Notes: a model not told the origin generated them from the sequence alone. A stretch of 64,000 nucleotides of DNA from an uncultured Paludibaculum sp. (GCF_963665245.1 NZ_OY762268.1:372001-436000); one strand, 5' to 3'; positions 33,730-44,005 are shown, numbered from the stretch's first letter. Numbers and translations are program-made.

Positions 33730-35031
33730 ATGCAGCACCTCAGATGGGTCACCGTGACCGTTGTGTGCCTGGTGCCTTCGGCGCTCCAGGGGCAATGGTG
33801 GGCGGCCGGTGATCTGCTCAATGAGGAACTCGGAAAAGAGACTCATGGAACACTCGCTGTGTCCCTGGAATTCCGCAGCCGCCTGGAGCAGCGGCAGGGC
33901 CAGGCTTTCGGCGCCGATCCTGACCGTAGCGTCGACTTGCTGCGTACGCGGGTAGGCCTCGCCTGGAAACCTGTGTCGTGGCTGAAGATAGCGGGCAAGC
34001 TGCAGGATTCGCGGGGGCCGATGTACGGTGCGAACGCACCCAACAACGTGCGGGATCCCGTGGATCTCCACGAGGCGTATGTCGAGATTCGCCCGGACGC
34101 TAACCGCGGTTTTGGGCTGAGTGTGGGCCGCAGGATGCTAAACTACGGGGACGGCCGCCTTCTCGGGGTTCCCGACTGGGGCAATACGGCTCGGACCTTC
34201 GATCACGCCCGCGTCTGGTGGCTAGCCGGCAAGGCACACCTGGAGGTCCTGGTGGTGTCGGCGCCCAAGGTGCGGCCGGATGAGTTCAACCGTCCGGGAT
34301 TGGGCGACCGGGTATGGGGTACCTACAACATCCTGCCGGAGATCAAAGGCGGCCATAAGGCGGAGGTGTACATCCTCCGCCACGATCAGAATGGGCCGGG
34401 CGGGTTCACCGGGCAGGGCACGCTGGGCGTGACGTCGTTCGGATCCCGTTGGACGGGGCCGGTGGCGGCGGGCTGGAAGTACGTCATCGAGGGTGTCGTT
34501 CAACGCGGCCACGTCGGGCCGGCGTCCCAGCGCGCAGGGGCGTGGTCGTCGGTCTTCCAGAAGTCTATCGGCAAAGTGGACTTGTCGGGCGAATACAAGT
34601 TTGCCTCGGGTACGGAGAATCCCGCCGACCGTGGGCGAAGCGGGACGTTCGACCAGATGTACGCGGCGAATCATGACAAGTTCGGTCACCAGGACCTGTT
34701 CGGCTGGCGGAACATGCACGACGTCCGAGCCGTGGCCTCGTGGAAGGTGCGGCCCAGGGTGACGCTGAACGCGATGTATGACAGCTACTGGCTGGCGCGA
34801 AAGCGCGACGCGCTCTACGGTCTCAACGGCCGCGCGATCGCGAAGTCGACCGACGGCACTGCCGGCCGCCACGTGGGACAGGATGTGGATTTCTTTGCTG
34901 CCTGGCGCCCGGTGAAGCCGCTGCTGCTAGGCGCCGGTGTCGGGGTGTTTGTGAACGGCGAGTTCGTCAAAAACACCACACCCGGCGTGGCCCCTGTCTA
35001 CTTCTACGTCTTCCAGACTTACTCGTTCTAG
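33730..35031 (+). CDS. Alginate-export (AlgE-like) outer-membrane porin
   Basis: A 433-residue beta-barrel protein of the alginate_exp family. A signal peptide (VTVVCLVPSALQG) is followed by strands typical of the fold (SLEFRSRLEQRQGQ, LHEAYVEIRP, GLSVGRRMLNYGDGRLLG) and a terminal aromatic strand (PVYFYVFQTYSF). Members may export polysaccharide or act as general porins. The stop codon overlaps that of the DAHP synthase gene on the other strand (shared CTAG at 35028-35031). Confidence 0.82.
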   Translation: MQHLRWVTVTVVCLVPSALQGQWWAAGDLLNEELGKETHGTLAVSLEFRSRLEQRQGQAFGADPDRSVDLLRTRVGLAWKPVSWLKIAGKLQDSRGPMYGANAPNNVRDPVDLHEAYVEIRPDANRGFGLSVGRRMLNYGDGRLLGVPDWGNTARTFDHARVWWLAGKAHLEVLVVSAPKVRPDEFNRPGLGDRVWGTYNILPEIKGGHKAEVYILRHDQNGPGGFTGQGTLGVTSFGSRWTGPVAAGWKYVIEGVVQRGHVGPASQRAGAWSSVFQKSIGKVDLSGEYKFASGTENPADRGRSGTFDQMYAANHDKFGHQDLFGWRNMHDVRAVASWKVRPRVTLNAMYDSYWLARKRDALYGLNGRAIAKSTDGTAGRHVGQDVDFFAAWRPVKPLLLGAGVGVFVNGEFVKNTTPGVAPVYFYVFQTYSF

Positions 35032-36383
35032 CGCGACTCGGCTCGCAGTTTCCCGGCCACCAGGAGGGCGAGTTCCAGCGACTGCTCGTAGTTTAGGCGG
35101 GGATCCACCTCGGTCTCATAGGCTCGGTGCAGGTCGTGCTCGTTCAGGCCGCGAGCGCCGCCGGTGCATTCCGTCACGTTCTCGCCGGTCAGTTCGATGT
35201 GCACGCCACCCAGGTGCGAGCCGAGCTTTTCGTGGATGTCGAAGGCCTGGCTGAGCTCGCTCTCGATCTCCACGAAGTCTCTTGTTTTGTAACCGTTGCT
35301 GGTGGACCTGGTGTTGCCGTGCATGGGGTCGCAGATCCACAGCACGCGGCGGCCGGTGGCGCGCACGGCTTCGACCAGAGGAGGCAGGCCCGCCGCGATC
35401 TTCTCAGCTCCGAAGCGATGGATCAGGGTCAACCGGCCCGGTTCGTCTTCGGGATCCAGCATGTCCATGAGCCGCACCAGCATCTCGGGCGGGGTTGCCT
35501 GGCCGACCTTCATGCCGATGGGGTTGTTGATCCCGCGCATGTACTCCACGTGGGCGCCGTCGGGCGCGATGGTCCGGATGCCGATCCACGGGAAATGGGT
35601 GGAGAGGTTGTACCAGCCGGTGCGGTGCGGCACCTGGCGGGTTTGCGCCTCTTCGTAGCCCAAGTGCAGCGCCTCGTGGGAGGTGTAGAAGTCGATGCGG
35701 TCGCTGCCGCCGGCCGAGGCTCCGAGGATGTTCTCCATGAAGCGGAGGCTGTCGGTGATGGACCGCAGCAGCCGGTGGTATTCGTCGGCTTGGGGCGAAT
35801 GTTTGGTCCAGTCGAGATCCCAGTACTCGGGGTGATGCAGGTCGGCGAAGCCGCCCTTCACGAGAGCTCGGATGAAGTTGAGGGTAAGGGCGGCGCGTTC
35901 GTAGCCGCGCAGCAGCAGGTTAGGGTCCGGGGTGCGTGCCTCCAGCGTGGCTTCGGGCCGGTTGATGAGGTCGCCGCGATAGGAGGGCAGCCGCACGCCG
36001 TCGACCACCTCATAGTCGGCGGAACGGGGTTTGGCGTACTGGCCGGCGAAGCGGCCGATGCGGACGACCGGCTTGCGCGCGCCCTGCACCAGCACCAGGC
36101 TCATCTGGATGAGGATTTTCAACTGATTGGCGATGCGCTGGGAGGAACAGTCGGCGAAGCGTTCGGCGCAGTCGCCGCCCTGGAGGACGAAACACTGTCC
36201 GGCGGCGGCACGGGCGAGCTGTTCCTTCAGGGCCACCACTTCCCAACTGGTGACCAGCGGGGGCAGGTTCGAGAGTTCGGCCAGCGCGCGCTGGAGCGCG
36301 GAAAGATCGGGGTATTCGGGCTGCTGGAGGGCGGGGAAGCTGGTCCAGGAATCGGGGGCCCACTGTCGGCGAGAGGCAACCAT
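35028..36383 (-). CDS. Class II 3-deoxy-7-phosphoheptulonate synthase
   Basis: A 451-residue enzyme that joins phosphoenolpyruvate and erythrose 4-phosphate in the first step of the shikimate pathway. Family landmarks are LQGGDCAERF (metal-binding Cys), RIGRFAGQYAKPRS, FYTSHEALHL, DPMHGNT and VHIELTGENVTEC. The length is normal for plant-like class II enzymes. The start at 36383 follows AGAGGGAG. An upstream in-frame extension to 36866 runs antisense to the patatin gene and is rejected. No other aromatic amino-acid genes are nearby. Confidence 0.93.
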   Translation of the reverse strand: MVASRRQWAPDSWTSFPALQQPEYPDLSALQRALAELSNLPPLVTSWEVVALKEQLARAAAGQCFVLQGGDCAERFADCSSQRIANQLKILIQMSLVLVQGARKPVVRIGRFAGQYAKPRSADYEVVDGVRLPSYRGDLINRPEATLEARTPDPNLLLRGYERAALTLNFIRALVKGGFADLHHPEYWDLDWTKHSPQADEYHRLLRSITDSLRFMENILGASAGGSDRIDFYTSHEALHLGYEEAQTRQVPHRTGWYNLSTHFPWIGIRTIAPDGAHVEYMRGINNPIGMKVGQATPPEMLVRLMDMLDPEDEPGRLTLIHRFGAEKIAAGLPPLVEAVRATGRRVLWICDPMHGNTRSTSNGYKTRDFVEIESELSQAFDIHEKLGSHLGGVHIELTGENVTECTGGARGLNEHDLHRAYETEVDPRLNYEQSLELALLVAGKLRAESR

Positions 36384-36440
36384 GGCTCCCTCTATTTCAA
36401 CATGCATGGAGTTACAGGTTAGCATGGGGGTACGGAACCC

Positions 36441-38630
36441 ATGAGATTTGCCCCTCGCCTCCTTCTCTCCTGCTTGCTGGCCTGCCGCCTGATTCCGGCT
36501 CAGACCGCCGCGGCTCCGAAGGAAGCGAAGCGGCCCAAGATCGGGTTGGCCCTGTCCGGCGGCAGCGCGTACGGATTGACGCACATCGGCGTTCTGAAGT
36601 GGTTGACTGAGAACCACATCCCCATCGACTACATCGCGGGCACGAGCATGGGCAGCCTGGTGGGCGGTCTCTATGCCACCGGGCATTCGCCGGAAGAGAT
36701 CGAGAAGTACGTGGAAGGGATCGACTGGAACGGCGTGCTTTCTCCCTCCATCGCCTTCCGACAATTGGCATACCGCCGGAAAGAGGATACGCGCGAGTAT
36801 CCCTCGGCGATCGAGTTCGGCTTGAAGGGCGGCATTCGTCTGCCGTCGGGCCTCTCGGGCGGGCAAGGGGTGGGGTTGGTGATCAGTCGGTTTGCCGCGC
36901 CCTATGGAGAACTGGACAACTTTGACAGTCTGCCGACGCCGTTCCGCTGCGTGGCAACGGACTTGAAGAAGGGCAGGGAAATCGTCTTCGACAAGGGACC
37001 GTTGTTCGACGCCCTGCGCGCCTCGATGTCGCTGCCGGGTTTGTTCGCGCCCGTGAAGATCGGAACGATGACGCTGGTGGATGGCGGGCTGCTGAACAAT
37101 ATTCCGGTGGACGTTGTGAAGCAGATGGGGGCGGACATCATTATCGCCGTGGCGCTGGATAAGCCGCCGGACGAAGCACAGTTCCAGTCGCTGTTGGGTG
37201 TAGCGGCCCGTAGCATCAGCGTGATGGTTACTGCGAATGAACGGCGAAGTCTGGGCATGGCCGACATGGTGGTGATGCCTGAGTTGACCGGGTTTGGCAC
37301 GAATGACTATCTGAAGTGGAAGGAACTGGAGCAGAGCGGATACGCGGCGGCTGCGGCGAAGCGGACGATGCTTAGCAAGTTGAGCGTCAGTCCAGAGGAG
37401 TACAGCGCCTACCAGCAGCGGCGTCAGGCCAAGCGGCGCAGCGATCAGTTGAAGCCCGCGTTCATTGAGGTGGATGGCGACATCGCGCCCAAACGAACCG
37501 AGGCGCTCATTGACGCCATTGCCACCAATCCGAAGGAAGAACTAGATCGCGGCAATCTGGAGAACGAGCTAACGAAGATCACCGGCATGGGGCGGTTCGA
37601 TACAGCCAACTACTCCTTTGTGCATCGCGGAGAACTGCCAGGCATCCGTGTCAGCGTCCATGAAAAGGACTACGGACCGCCGTTTCTGAAGGTGGCGTTC
37701 CTGCTGGACGCGTCGCGGCAGGAAGGGTTCCGGTTTGGGATTGGCGGACGGTTCACTGTGTTGGATCTGGGTGGGCCGGGATCGGAGTGGCGGTCGGACC
37801 TGAGCATCGGGCAGGTCAACCGGGCGTCTACAGAGTATTACTACCGCATTCAGGGCGGGAAGTTCTTCATCGCGCCCCGGCTGTTCTATCTGGAGGACAG
37901 TCTGCCGCTGTACTCCGGCGACAAGCAGATTTCCGACTTCACCACGAGGCAGACGGGTGGAGCGGTGGATGTGGGCTACGCGTTCGGGCGTTTCCAGGAG
38001 TTGCGCGCGGGCTATACGGCGAGTCACGACCGGCTGGCGGTATCCAAGGGGCAAGAGGCGTTCGACCCGATTAAGGGGCGTTCGACGGACCTCCACGTCA
38101 AATGGGCGTATGAGGGGCAGGACAGCGCACTGGTGCCCCGGCGAGGGATCCGGGCTTCGGTGCTCGGGGCCTGGGTCATCGACCATCCCGGCGTGAAACG
38201 CACGTATCCGATGGCCGATCTGAGCTTTGGCTACGCGCGTCCTTTCAACAAGAATTACTCTCTGTTGACGAACTTCGCGGGTGGTTCGGCCCCCGACGAG
38301 GAGGCGCTGTCGACCGCGTTCGCGTTGGGCGGCGTGGGGCGCGTCGAGTCACTGGGGCGCGGACGCCTGTTGGGCAATCACTATTACTACGGCGGCGCGC
38401 GTTTGCTGCGGTCGCTGGCGACCGATTCGCTCTCGCTGTTTGGCCGATTCTACCTGACGGCGGGCATGGAGGGCGGGAAGGCCTGGACCCCGTCGGTGTC
38501 GGCGCTGCCGAGGTATAGCGGTTCGTTCGGCCTGCTGGGCGAGACGACATTTGGTGTGGTGTATTTCGGAGCAGGCATTGGTGATCAAGGCGACCGCAGG
38601 ATGTTCTTCCGGCTGGGCCGGGTGTTCTAG
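36441..38630 (+). CDS. Outer-membrane patatin-like phospholipase (type Vd-like)
   Basis: A 729-residue protein combining a patatin lipase with a BamA-like barrel. A signal peptide is followed by the lipase: oxyanion loop GGSAYG (40-45), nucleophile Ser69 in GTSMG, and Asp214 in VDGG. A POTRA-like unit (about residues 345-395) precedes a C-terminal barrel with a surface-antigen-type ending (MFFRLGRVF). The layout is that of PlpD-like proteins, where the lipase is carried by its own barrel. It may act on host, prey or own-membrane lipids. Confidence 0.88.
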   Translation: MRFAPRLLLSCLLACRLIPAQTAAAPKEAKRPKIGLALSGGSAYGLTHIGVLKWLTENHIPIDYIAGTSMGSLVGGLYATGHSPEEIEKYVEGIDWNGVLSPSIAFRQLAYRRKEDTREYPSAIEFGLKGGIRLPSGLSGGQGVGLVISRFAAPYGELDNFDSLPTPFRCVATDLKKGREIVFDKGPLFDALRASMSLPGLFAPVKIGTMTLVDGGLLNNIPVDVVKQMGADIIIAVALDKPPDEAQFQSLLGVAARSISVMVTANERRSLGMADMVVMPELTGFGTNDYLKWKELEQSGYAAAAAKRTMLSKLSVSPEEYSAYQQRRQAKRRSDQLKPAFIEVDGDIAPKRTEALIDAIATNPKEELDRGNLENELTKITGMGRFDTANYSFVHRGELPGIRVSVHEKDYGPPFLKVAFLLDASRQEGFRFGIGGRFTVLDLGGPGSEWRSDLSIGQVNRASTEYYYRIQGGKFFIAPRLFYLEDSLPLYSGDKQISDFTTRQTGGAVDVGYAFGRFQELRAGYTASHDRLAVSKGQEAFDPIKGRSTDLHVKWAYEGQDSALVPRRGIRASVLGAWVIDHPGVKRTYPMADLSFGYARPFNKNYSLLTNFAGGSAPDEEALSTAFALGGVGRVESLGRGRLLGNHYYYGGARLLRSLATDSLSLFGRFYLTAGMEGGKAWTPSVSALPRYSGSFGLLGETTFGVVYFGAGIGDQGDRRMFFRLGRVF

Positions 38631-38705
38631 GGTACGTAATTCCGAAATGCCGGTAATTCCTGCATTCATTGTCACAGTGTAAGCGGGTATTCTGATGCCA
38701 GTAAC

Positions 38706-39992
38706 ATGTGCTGCCGGTCATTTGCTGGTTTTCGTTCCTGGCTGATCGCTGCGTTGGCGGTCCTGTTTTGCTTCTCGATGAGCGCTGGTCAGCCAGCGGA
38801 GATAGGTTGCTCCGGTGCGCTGACGGACGTTGAGGCGTTGCTGACGGGATCCAATGCGGATGAATCGTCACGAGCTGATGCGGTTCGTGCGTTGAAGTTC
38901 GCCAGGCAGGGCCTCCGGCTCCAACGCCAGGAACTGGTCCGACCTGTTGGCCCGCGGCTGCGGCGTTGGCTCGACGCGAGTGTCGGAGCGATGCCCTGGG
39001 CTCAGCGAAAGGCATTGGAGCAGGCAATCCAGAATGTTGCGGCTTGTGCGAACTGGGAGGCCGCTCCGGGCGCGGAGGGGTTGGGCGCCAGCGGCCTGGT
39101 GCGCGTGGATGTCGTCCAACCTCAGGCCAGTGCCGCGGATTCCAATGTACAAGTGATGGTCCCGGCAGGGAATGTCATGTTGTTTATCGACGATATCGAG
39201 GTTGCCCGAACGGACAGCAGGGGATTGGCGGAGTTCCGCTATCCCGTTGGATCCTACGTGCTCCATGCGATTGGATTCCCTTATTTCGGGGGACCGGGAG
39301 AGACGATATCAGTCAGCAGCGATCGGGCAACGCAGGCACACGTTGAACTTGATTCGGGCAAGGAGATCGCGGCCTATAGTCATCCAATGGTCGATGAAGC
39401 TCAGGACGGATTGCTACCAGTGCCGCTCTCTGGTCTCCACATTGGCTTTGTCTTCGACGCCGACGGGGCAGATGCCTTCATCGACGGCCTCACCTCATTG
39501 TCTGTCACCGACGATGTCAATGGTGAGACCTACCCGCTGGATGAGGAATGCGACTTTCAGGACGGAAAGATTGTCGTGCGGAGGTCGAGGCCGTTTGAAG
39601 CCTTCCTGGAGAAAACGCCGGGGACGGTGACGCTGGATATCTACGGTGGCACCACGGATAGCTGGCCCCATCGCGAAAGTGTCACGTTGACCTACGCCCC
39701 CGTCGATCTCCCCGGCCCTCGTGACATGAGCGAATTGCCGGACTTGCCATGGGAGGTATGCGTTTCCTATGTCTCGCGCAGGTTGACCAAGTACGTTCGA
39801 TGCGACCAGGGTGGGTGCGACGTGCGGGCCTTGCCCAAGGGGCTGGTGACGATTCACATGACTACGGCTCACGCCGCTTTCTCAATGGGGCTCCTGGAAC
39901 TGACCGGAGAGTTCCCGATCCGGGCTCTGGCAGACGCGGTCGCCGAGCGGTTGAAAGCCGGGGGCGGTCGGGCTGAAGGGATTCCGCAGTAA
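38706..39992 (+). CDS. Exported protein of unknown function
   Basis: A 428-residue protein that I do not recognise. It opens with a signal peptide (WLIAALAVLFCFSMSAGQ). A helical region (about 35-115) precedes a likely beta-sandwich (about 120-215, NVMLFIDDIEVARTDSRGLA and SYVLHAIGFPYFG) that resembles PEGA-like or carboxypeptidase-regulatory folds. The C-terminal half contains two close cysteines (RCDQGGC). No genes are linked to it except the patatin gene 75 bases upstream. Confidence 0.6.
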   Translation: MCCRSFAGFRSWLIAALAVLFCFSMSAGQPAEIGCSGALTDVEALLTGSNADESSRADAVRALKFARQGLRLQRQELVRPVGPRLRRWLDASVGAMPWAQRKALEQAIQNVAACANWEAAPGAEGLGASGLVRVDVVQPQASAADSNVQVMVPAGNVMLFIDDIEVARTDSRGLAEFRYPVGSYVLHAIGFPYFGGPGETISVSSDRATQAHVELDSGKEIAAYSHPMVDEAQDGLLPVPLSGLHIGFVFDADGADAFIDGLTSLSVTDDVNGETYPLDEECDFQDGKIVVRRSRPFEAFLEKTPGTVTLDIYGGTTDSWPHRESVTLTYAPVDLPGPRDMSELPDLPWEVCVSYVSRRLTKYVRCDQGGCDVRALPKGLVTIHMTTAHAAFSMGLLELTGEFPIRALADAVAERLKAGGGRAEGIPQ

Positions 39993-40546
39993 GCGGTCGC
40001 GGATGGTGCGTCCCGACATCCCCCTTCGCCGGGTTTGACTTCGCCTGCGGCCGAGCTCCGTTGAAGACGTGCTGGGAGCCCGTCACTTACGTTCCGGGAC
40101 TGGGCCAGGTAGGCGTGGCTTCATCCGCTTTGGCGGTCCGGAGGGCCACGGTTGACTGCGTTGAAGACGCCGGGGCACGACGCTTCCGCTCCGTTGAAGA
40201 CGCTCCCGGAACTGGTACCCGCTTACTGACGTGCGCGGTTCGCAGCGAGCGGAGACCCCGCCCTTACGGTTGGGGTTCGTAACGCGGCTTCATCCGCTTT
40301 GGCGGCCCGCAGGGCCATGGTTGACTCCCTCACGGTCACGGCTCGGTCCGCTTGCGTCTTCCTCGCGACTGGCGGCCCGCAGGGCGATGTGGGACTCCAG
40401 TGAAGGTACGTGTGCAGCCCCTCCTCACGTTCAGGGACTGGGACGGGTGGAACGGCATCCGCACACACCAGAAGGGGCCCGCGACTGGTTGCCGCGGGCC
40501 CCTTTTCCTCCGACTCTATCTGTTGCGATCGTGCTTTTGATGAACT
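39993..40546. repeat. Intergenic region with imperfect direct repeats
   Basis: No convincing gene. Two 41-base copies (40117-40157 and 40286-40326) differ at only three positions, and a third partial copy starts at 40371. GTTGAAGACG occurs three times (40060, 40160, 40193). Spacing is irregular, so this is not a CRISPR array. It looks like decayed copies of a short dispersed repeat. Confidence 0.6.
40472..40504 (-). terminator. GC-rich hairpin after the second Oar-like gene
   Basis: A 12-base stem (40472-40483 with 40493-40504) and a nine-base loop lie 43 bases past the receptor stop on the minus strand. A short T-run (TTTT) follows on the plus strand, as with the first receptor's hairpin. 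Probably marks the end of the receptor transcript. Confidence 0.55.
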
Positions 40547-43500
40547 CTAGAAGTTCACCTTGATCCCCAACTGCATGAAGCGCGGGCCCACTTGAACCGC
40601 TGTTGCGCGGCCGAAGTTGGGATCGGTCAGGTTCACGTTGATGCCTCCGAACAGCGTCCGGTTCAGGACGTTCGACGCATCGGCACGGAGTTCCACGTCC
40701 ACCGGCTGATCCTTATATGCGAACAGGACGGTGCGCTTCACGATGGAGAAGCTCTCCGACAGGACCGGCGGTGTGCGCAGGTCGTTGAGGAACGCGGCGG
40801 CCGTGCCGAACTGCAGCGGGCCCGGCAGCGTGAACGCCGCACGGTCGAACCAGCGGACGTTCGGATTGTCGGGATCGAGATCCTTGCGGTCGCTGCCGGT
40901 TCGGATCGACGTGCCCGAGAGATTGGCTCTCAGCACGGGATTGAAGAGTGACGCAGCCAGGGTGTTGGGCACCGTGGGCTGCAGCAGCGTGCCGGACCGG
41001 TACTGGTGTATGCCAGCAACCGTCCAACCGCCGGTGAGCTTCTTCATGAGGTTACTGCCTTTCTTGCCAAAGGGCAGGTCCCATGTGTAGATGAGGTTCA
41101 GGGTCTGCGGAATGTCGAAGCGCTGGTAGCTCTTCTCGTTCGCCAGGTTGTACTGATCCTGGACCGCGATGCCGGATCCGGTCTGCGTCTCGGCGCCAAT
41201 ATTGGCCAGCGCCTTCGACCACGTGTAGCCCACCAGGACGCTGAGAGACTTGTAGCGCCGTTCCACCTTGGCCTGCAGGGCGTTGTAGGTGCTGCCCGCG
41301 TTGCCAAGGTAAGTGTGGGTGATGTTGAGGTACTGCGGGTAGGGGCGCAGGGCCTGGGCGAGGGTCCCGGTGAAGGTCGGGAACGGCTTCGAGAAGCCCG
41401 CCGCGACCACACGCGAGTCGTTGATGTTCAACGGCAGCAGGTCACCGTACTTCAACTGGCCGGGTGTCACCTGGTTGTACGGCGTGGCCGAGTTCAGGTG
41501 GGTGCTCTTCATGCCGACATAAGCCAGATCCAGGAACCAGCTTCCGGGCAGCTCGCGCTGGACGTTGAAGCTCCAGTTCTGGATCTTGCCGGGCAGGCCG
41601 TCCTCACCGGTGAGGATGAGAACGCTTTGTCCATTGGCGAACGACGGGTCGACCACAGGCAGCGGACGGGGCGGCCCGGGCGTGAAGCCGTTGTCCCAGT
41701 TGAAGACCGGCGCCAGGCCGTCGAGCGACTGCGGAGCGCTGCTGTAGCTGGTACCCCAGCCGCAGGGGAAGCAACCGCCGCCCGTGTTGCCGTTGGCCGC
41801 GGAGTAGTAAATGCCGTAGCCGCCGCGCAGGACCGTCTTCGAATTGAGCTGGTAGGCGGCGCCGAGGCGCGGGCCGAAGTTGGTGGGATAGACGTTGCCG
41901 AAGCGCTTCTTGCCGTTGCGGCCGGGCCCCTCGCCCAGGAACGTCAGGGCGCCGGGCAGGTTGCCGGCTCCGGGGTTCGGAACGGAGGGATCGAAGCTCG
42001 AAATCGTGTAGTTCTGGTCGAAGCGCGGGAAGTACAGCTCGTAGCGGACGCCGATGTTCAGCGTCAGCCGCGAGGTCACCTTGATGTTGTCGGTGATGAA
42101 CGCGGAGTTGGTGACGTACAGGATGTCCACACCCTTGGTGTTGAAGTCGCGGCGTGCGCTGTCAGGGCCGCCCAGCAGGAAGCTGGCGAACGAGTACCCC
42201 GTGGTGGCGCGCAGGGCGCCGGGCGCGGCCGTTTGGAAGTTCGAATAGTTGAAGCGGCCGTGGGCGTAGGCGTCGTCCAGAGGATCCTGGAACGTGCGGC
42301 CGCGGCGGTATTCGAAACCAAACTTGAGGTCGTGGCGGCCCAGAACCACGCTGGCGGTGTCGGAGAACGTGTAGGTCCAGTTCGACTGATTGCCGCGGTT
42401 CTTGGGATCGTTGCCGAAGCCGGTGAGGCCGTCGGTGAACGTCACGATGGGGAATGAGCTGGAGCCATCGGTGGCCACGCCCTTGAGGCCCAGCTTCTCG
42501 GGCCAACCCTGCTTGTGCTGCGGCAACTGGTCGAAGTAGTTGTTGTAGCGCGACAGGCCGAAGACGAAGTGGTTGAAGAACGTGGGCGAGATGCTGGCGT
42601 CGTAGGTGGCGCGCCAGGTATCCGGCTTGTCGAGGGTGAAGACACCCGAAGCCAGGGCGCCGGGCAGCCCACCTTCAGCCTGTTGCGTGATGTTCTGCTT
42701 GCTGAGGAAGAAGCTGACGCGATTGCGGTCGTTGAAGGCGTGGTCGGCCTTGATGCTCCAGATGTCCAGGTCGCGGACGCCCAGATTGGTAACCGAGTAG
42801 TTCGACGAGATGCCGGCGCCAGTGGGATTCGGGATCAACCCCAGGATGTTCTTCGAGACGCTGCTGAAGCGGCTGGCCGGGATCTGATTGTTGGCGAAGG
42901 GGGTGCGCGTGACGACGCCGTCCACGGTTTGGGTTGTGTTGGGATCGTAGATTTGCTTGGCACCGAGTTCGGAGAAATCGCCGCCGCGCATAGCCTGTGT
43001 GGCGATGCTGGCGATGGCGGTGCTGGAGGCGTTGGCCTGGCGGTACCAGTTCCGTGTGAAGTAGAAGAACGACTTGTTTTTGCCGTTGTACACCTTGGGG
43101 ATCCACACCGGACCGCCGATGTTGAGGCCGTATTCGTTCTGGCGGACTTTGGCTTTGTTCGGGTTGCGGGTGTCGCCGTCGGGGTACTTTCGCTGACGGT
43201 TGATCGACCAGCCGGCCGCGTCGTAGGCGTCGTTGCGGTTGAATTCGAAGACGCCGCCGTGGAACTGGTTCGTGCCGGACTTGGTCACGAACACCTCAAT
43301 ACCGCCCGCGGTGCGTCCGTACTCGGCCGAGAAGTTCGAGTTCAGCAGCTTGAACTCGCCGTACTGTTCGACGGAGCCGATGCCGCCGTTGGACGAGAAG
43401 GCTACGCCGCCGCTCTCGGGGTTGGTGTGCGACGCGCCGTCGATGAGAATCTCCTTGCCGCGGCGGGGGCCGCCATTGATGCTGGAGTCCTGCACGCCGT

Positions 43501-44005
43501 TATTGACGCCGGGCAAAAAGGAGATGAAGTTTTCCGGATTCCGAAATCCACCGCTGACGAACAGCGGCGCGTCTTTCATGAACTTGGGTTGGAAACTGGT
43601 GCCTAGATCACTGCTGGCGGCGGCGAGCAGAGGCGCCTCGCCCTGCACGTCGACGGTCTGGTTGACATCGCCCACCTCCATGCGGGCATCGACGCTGACG
43701 CGCGTGGCGGTGGCGACGACGATGCCGGTGCGGGACATCTTTTTGAAGCCGGCGACTTCCACGCTGAGCGTGTAGGAACCAACCTCGACGGAAGGAAAGG
43801 AGTAAATTCCAGAGTCGGAACTTACGGTAACCGCCTCGCGGTTGGTCGCCTCCTGGATCAGTCTGATACTGGCTCCTGGTATGGCCGCGCCGACCGGGTC
43901 AGTGACTTGGCCTGAAATGGTGCCCGCTCCGCTCTGGCCGAACACGGGGGCCAGGGGCAAGGCGAGCAGGCACACGACTAGGTATGTGTTTCTGTGGACG
44001 AACAA
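40547..44005 (-). CDS. Oar-like TonB-dependent receptor with carboxypeptidase-regulatory domain
   Basis: A second very large receptor, 1152 residues from the TTG at 44005, which has GGGAGGGG shortly before it. The ATG at 44188 would add 61 residues before the signal peptide (YLVVCLLALPLAPVFGQ). After the signal come the regulatory beta-sandwich (TISGQVTDPVGAAIPGASIR), the plug (ILIDGASHTNPESGG and SAEYGRTAGG) and the barrel ending in MQLGIKVNF. The same family as the receptor at 28.5-32.0 kb, but the two are far from identical and are not a recent duplication. Confidence 0.9.
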   Translation of the reverse strand: MFVHRNTYLVVCLLALPLAPVFGQSGAGTISGQVTDPVGAAIPGASIRLIQEATNREAVTVSSDSGIYSFPSVEVGSYTLSVEVAGFKKMSRTGIVVATATRVSVDARMEVGDVNQTVDVQGEAPLLAAASSDLGTSFQPKFMKDAPLFVSGGFRNPENFISFLPGVNNGVQDSSINGGPRRGKEILIDGASHTNPESGGVAFSSNGGIGSVEQYGEFKLLNSNFSAEYGRTAGGIEVFVTKSGTNQFHGGVFEFNRNDAYDAAGWSINRQRKYPDGDTRNPNKAKVRQNEYGLNIGGPVWIPKVYNGKNKSFFYFTRNWYRQANASSTAIASIATQAMRGGDFSELGAKQIYDPNTTQTVDGVVTRTPFANNQIPASRFSSVSKNILGLIPNPTGAGISSNYSVTNLGVRDLDIWSIKADHAFNDRNRVSFFLSKQNITQQAEGGLPGALASGVFTLDKPDTWRATYDASISPTFFNHFVFGLSRYNNYFDQLPQHKQGWPEKLGLKGVATDGSSSFPIVTFTDGLTGFGNDPKNRGNQSNWTYTFSDTASVVLGRHDLKFGFEYRRGRTFQDPLDDAYAHGRFNYSNFQTAAPGALRATTGYSFASFLLGGPDSARRDFNTKGVDILYVTNSAFITDNIKVTSRLTLNIGVRYELYFPRFDQNYTISSFDPSVPNPGAGNLPGALTFLGEGPGRNGKKRFGNVYPTNFGPRLGAAYQLNSKTVLRGGYGIYYSAANGNTGGGCFPCGWGTSYSSAPQSLDGLAPVFNWDNGFTPGPPRPLPVVDPSFANGQSVLILTGEDGLPGKIQNWSFNVQRELPGSWFLDLAYVGMKSTHLNSATPYNQVTPGQLKYGDLLPLNINDSRVVAAGFSKPFPTFTGTLAQALRPYPQYLNITHTYLGNAGSTYNALQAKVERRYKSLSVLVGYTWSKALANIGAETQTGSGIAVQDQYNLANEKSYQRFDIPQTLNLIYTWDLPFGKKGSNLMKKLTGGWTVAGIHQYRSGTLLQPTVPNTLAASLFNPVLRANLSGTSIRTGSDRKDLDPDNPNVRWFDRAAFTLPGPLQFGTAAAFLNDLRTPPVLSESFSIVKRTVLFAYKDQPVDVELRADASNVLNRTLFGGINVNLTDPNFGRATAVQVGPRFMQLGIKVNF

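Noticed and set aside
35127..36422. Plus-strand ORF of 431 residues opposite DAHP synthase
   Set aside because: It is the antisense shadow of a class II DAHP synthase with clear family motifs.
40060..40408. CRISPR array
   Set aside because: Repeats are few, unevenly spaced and imperfect, and there are no cas genes.
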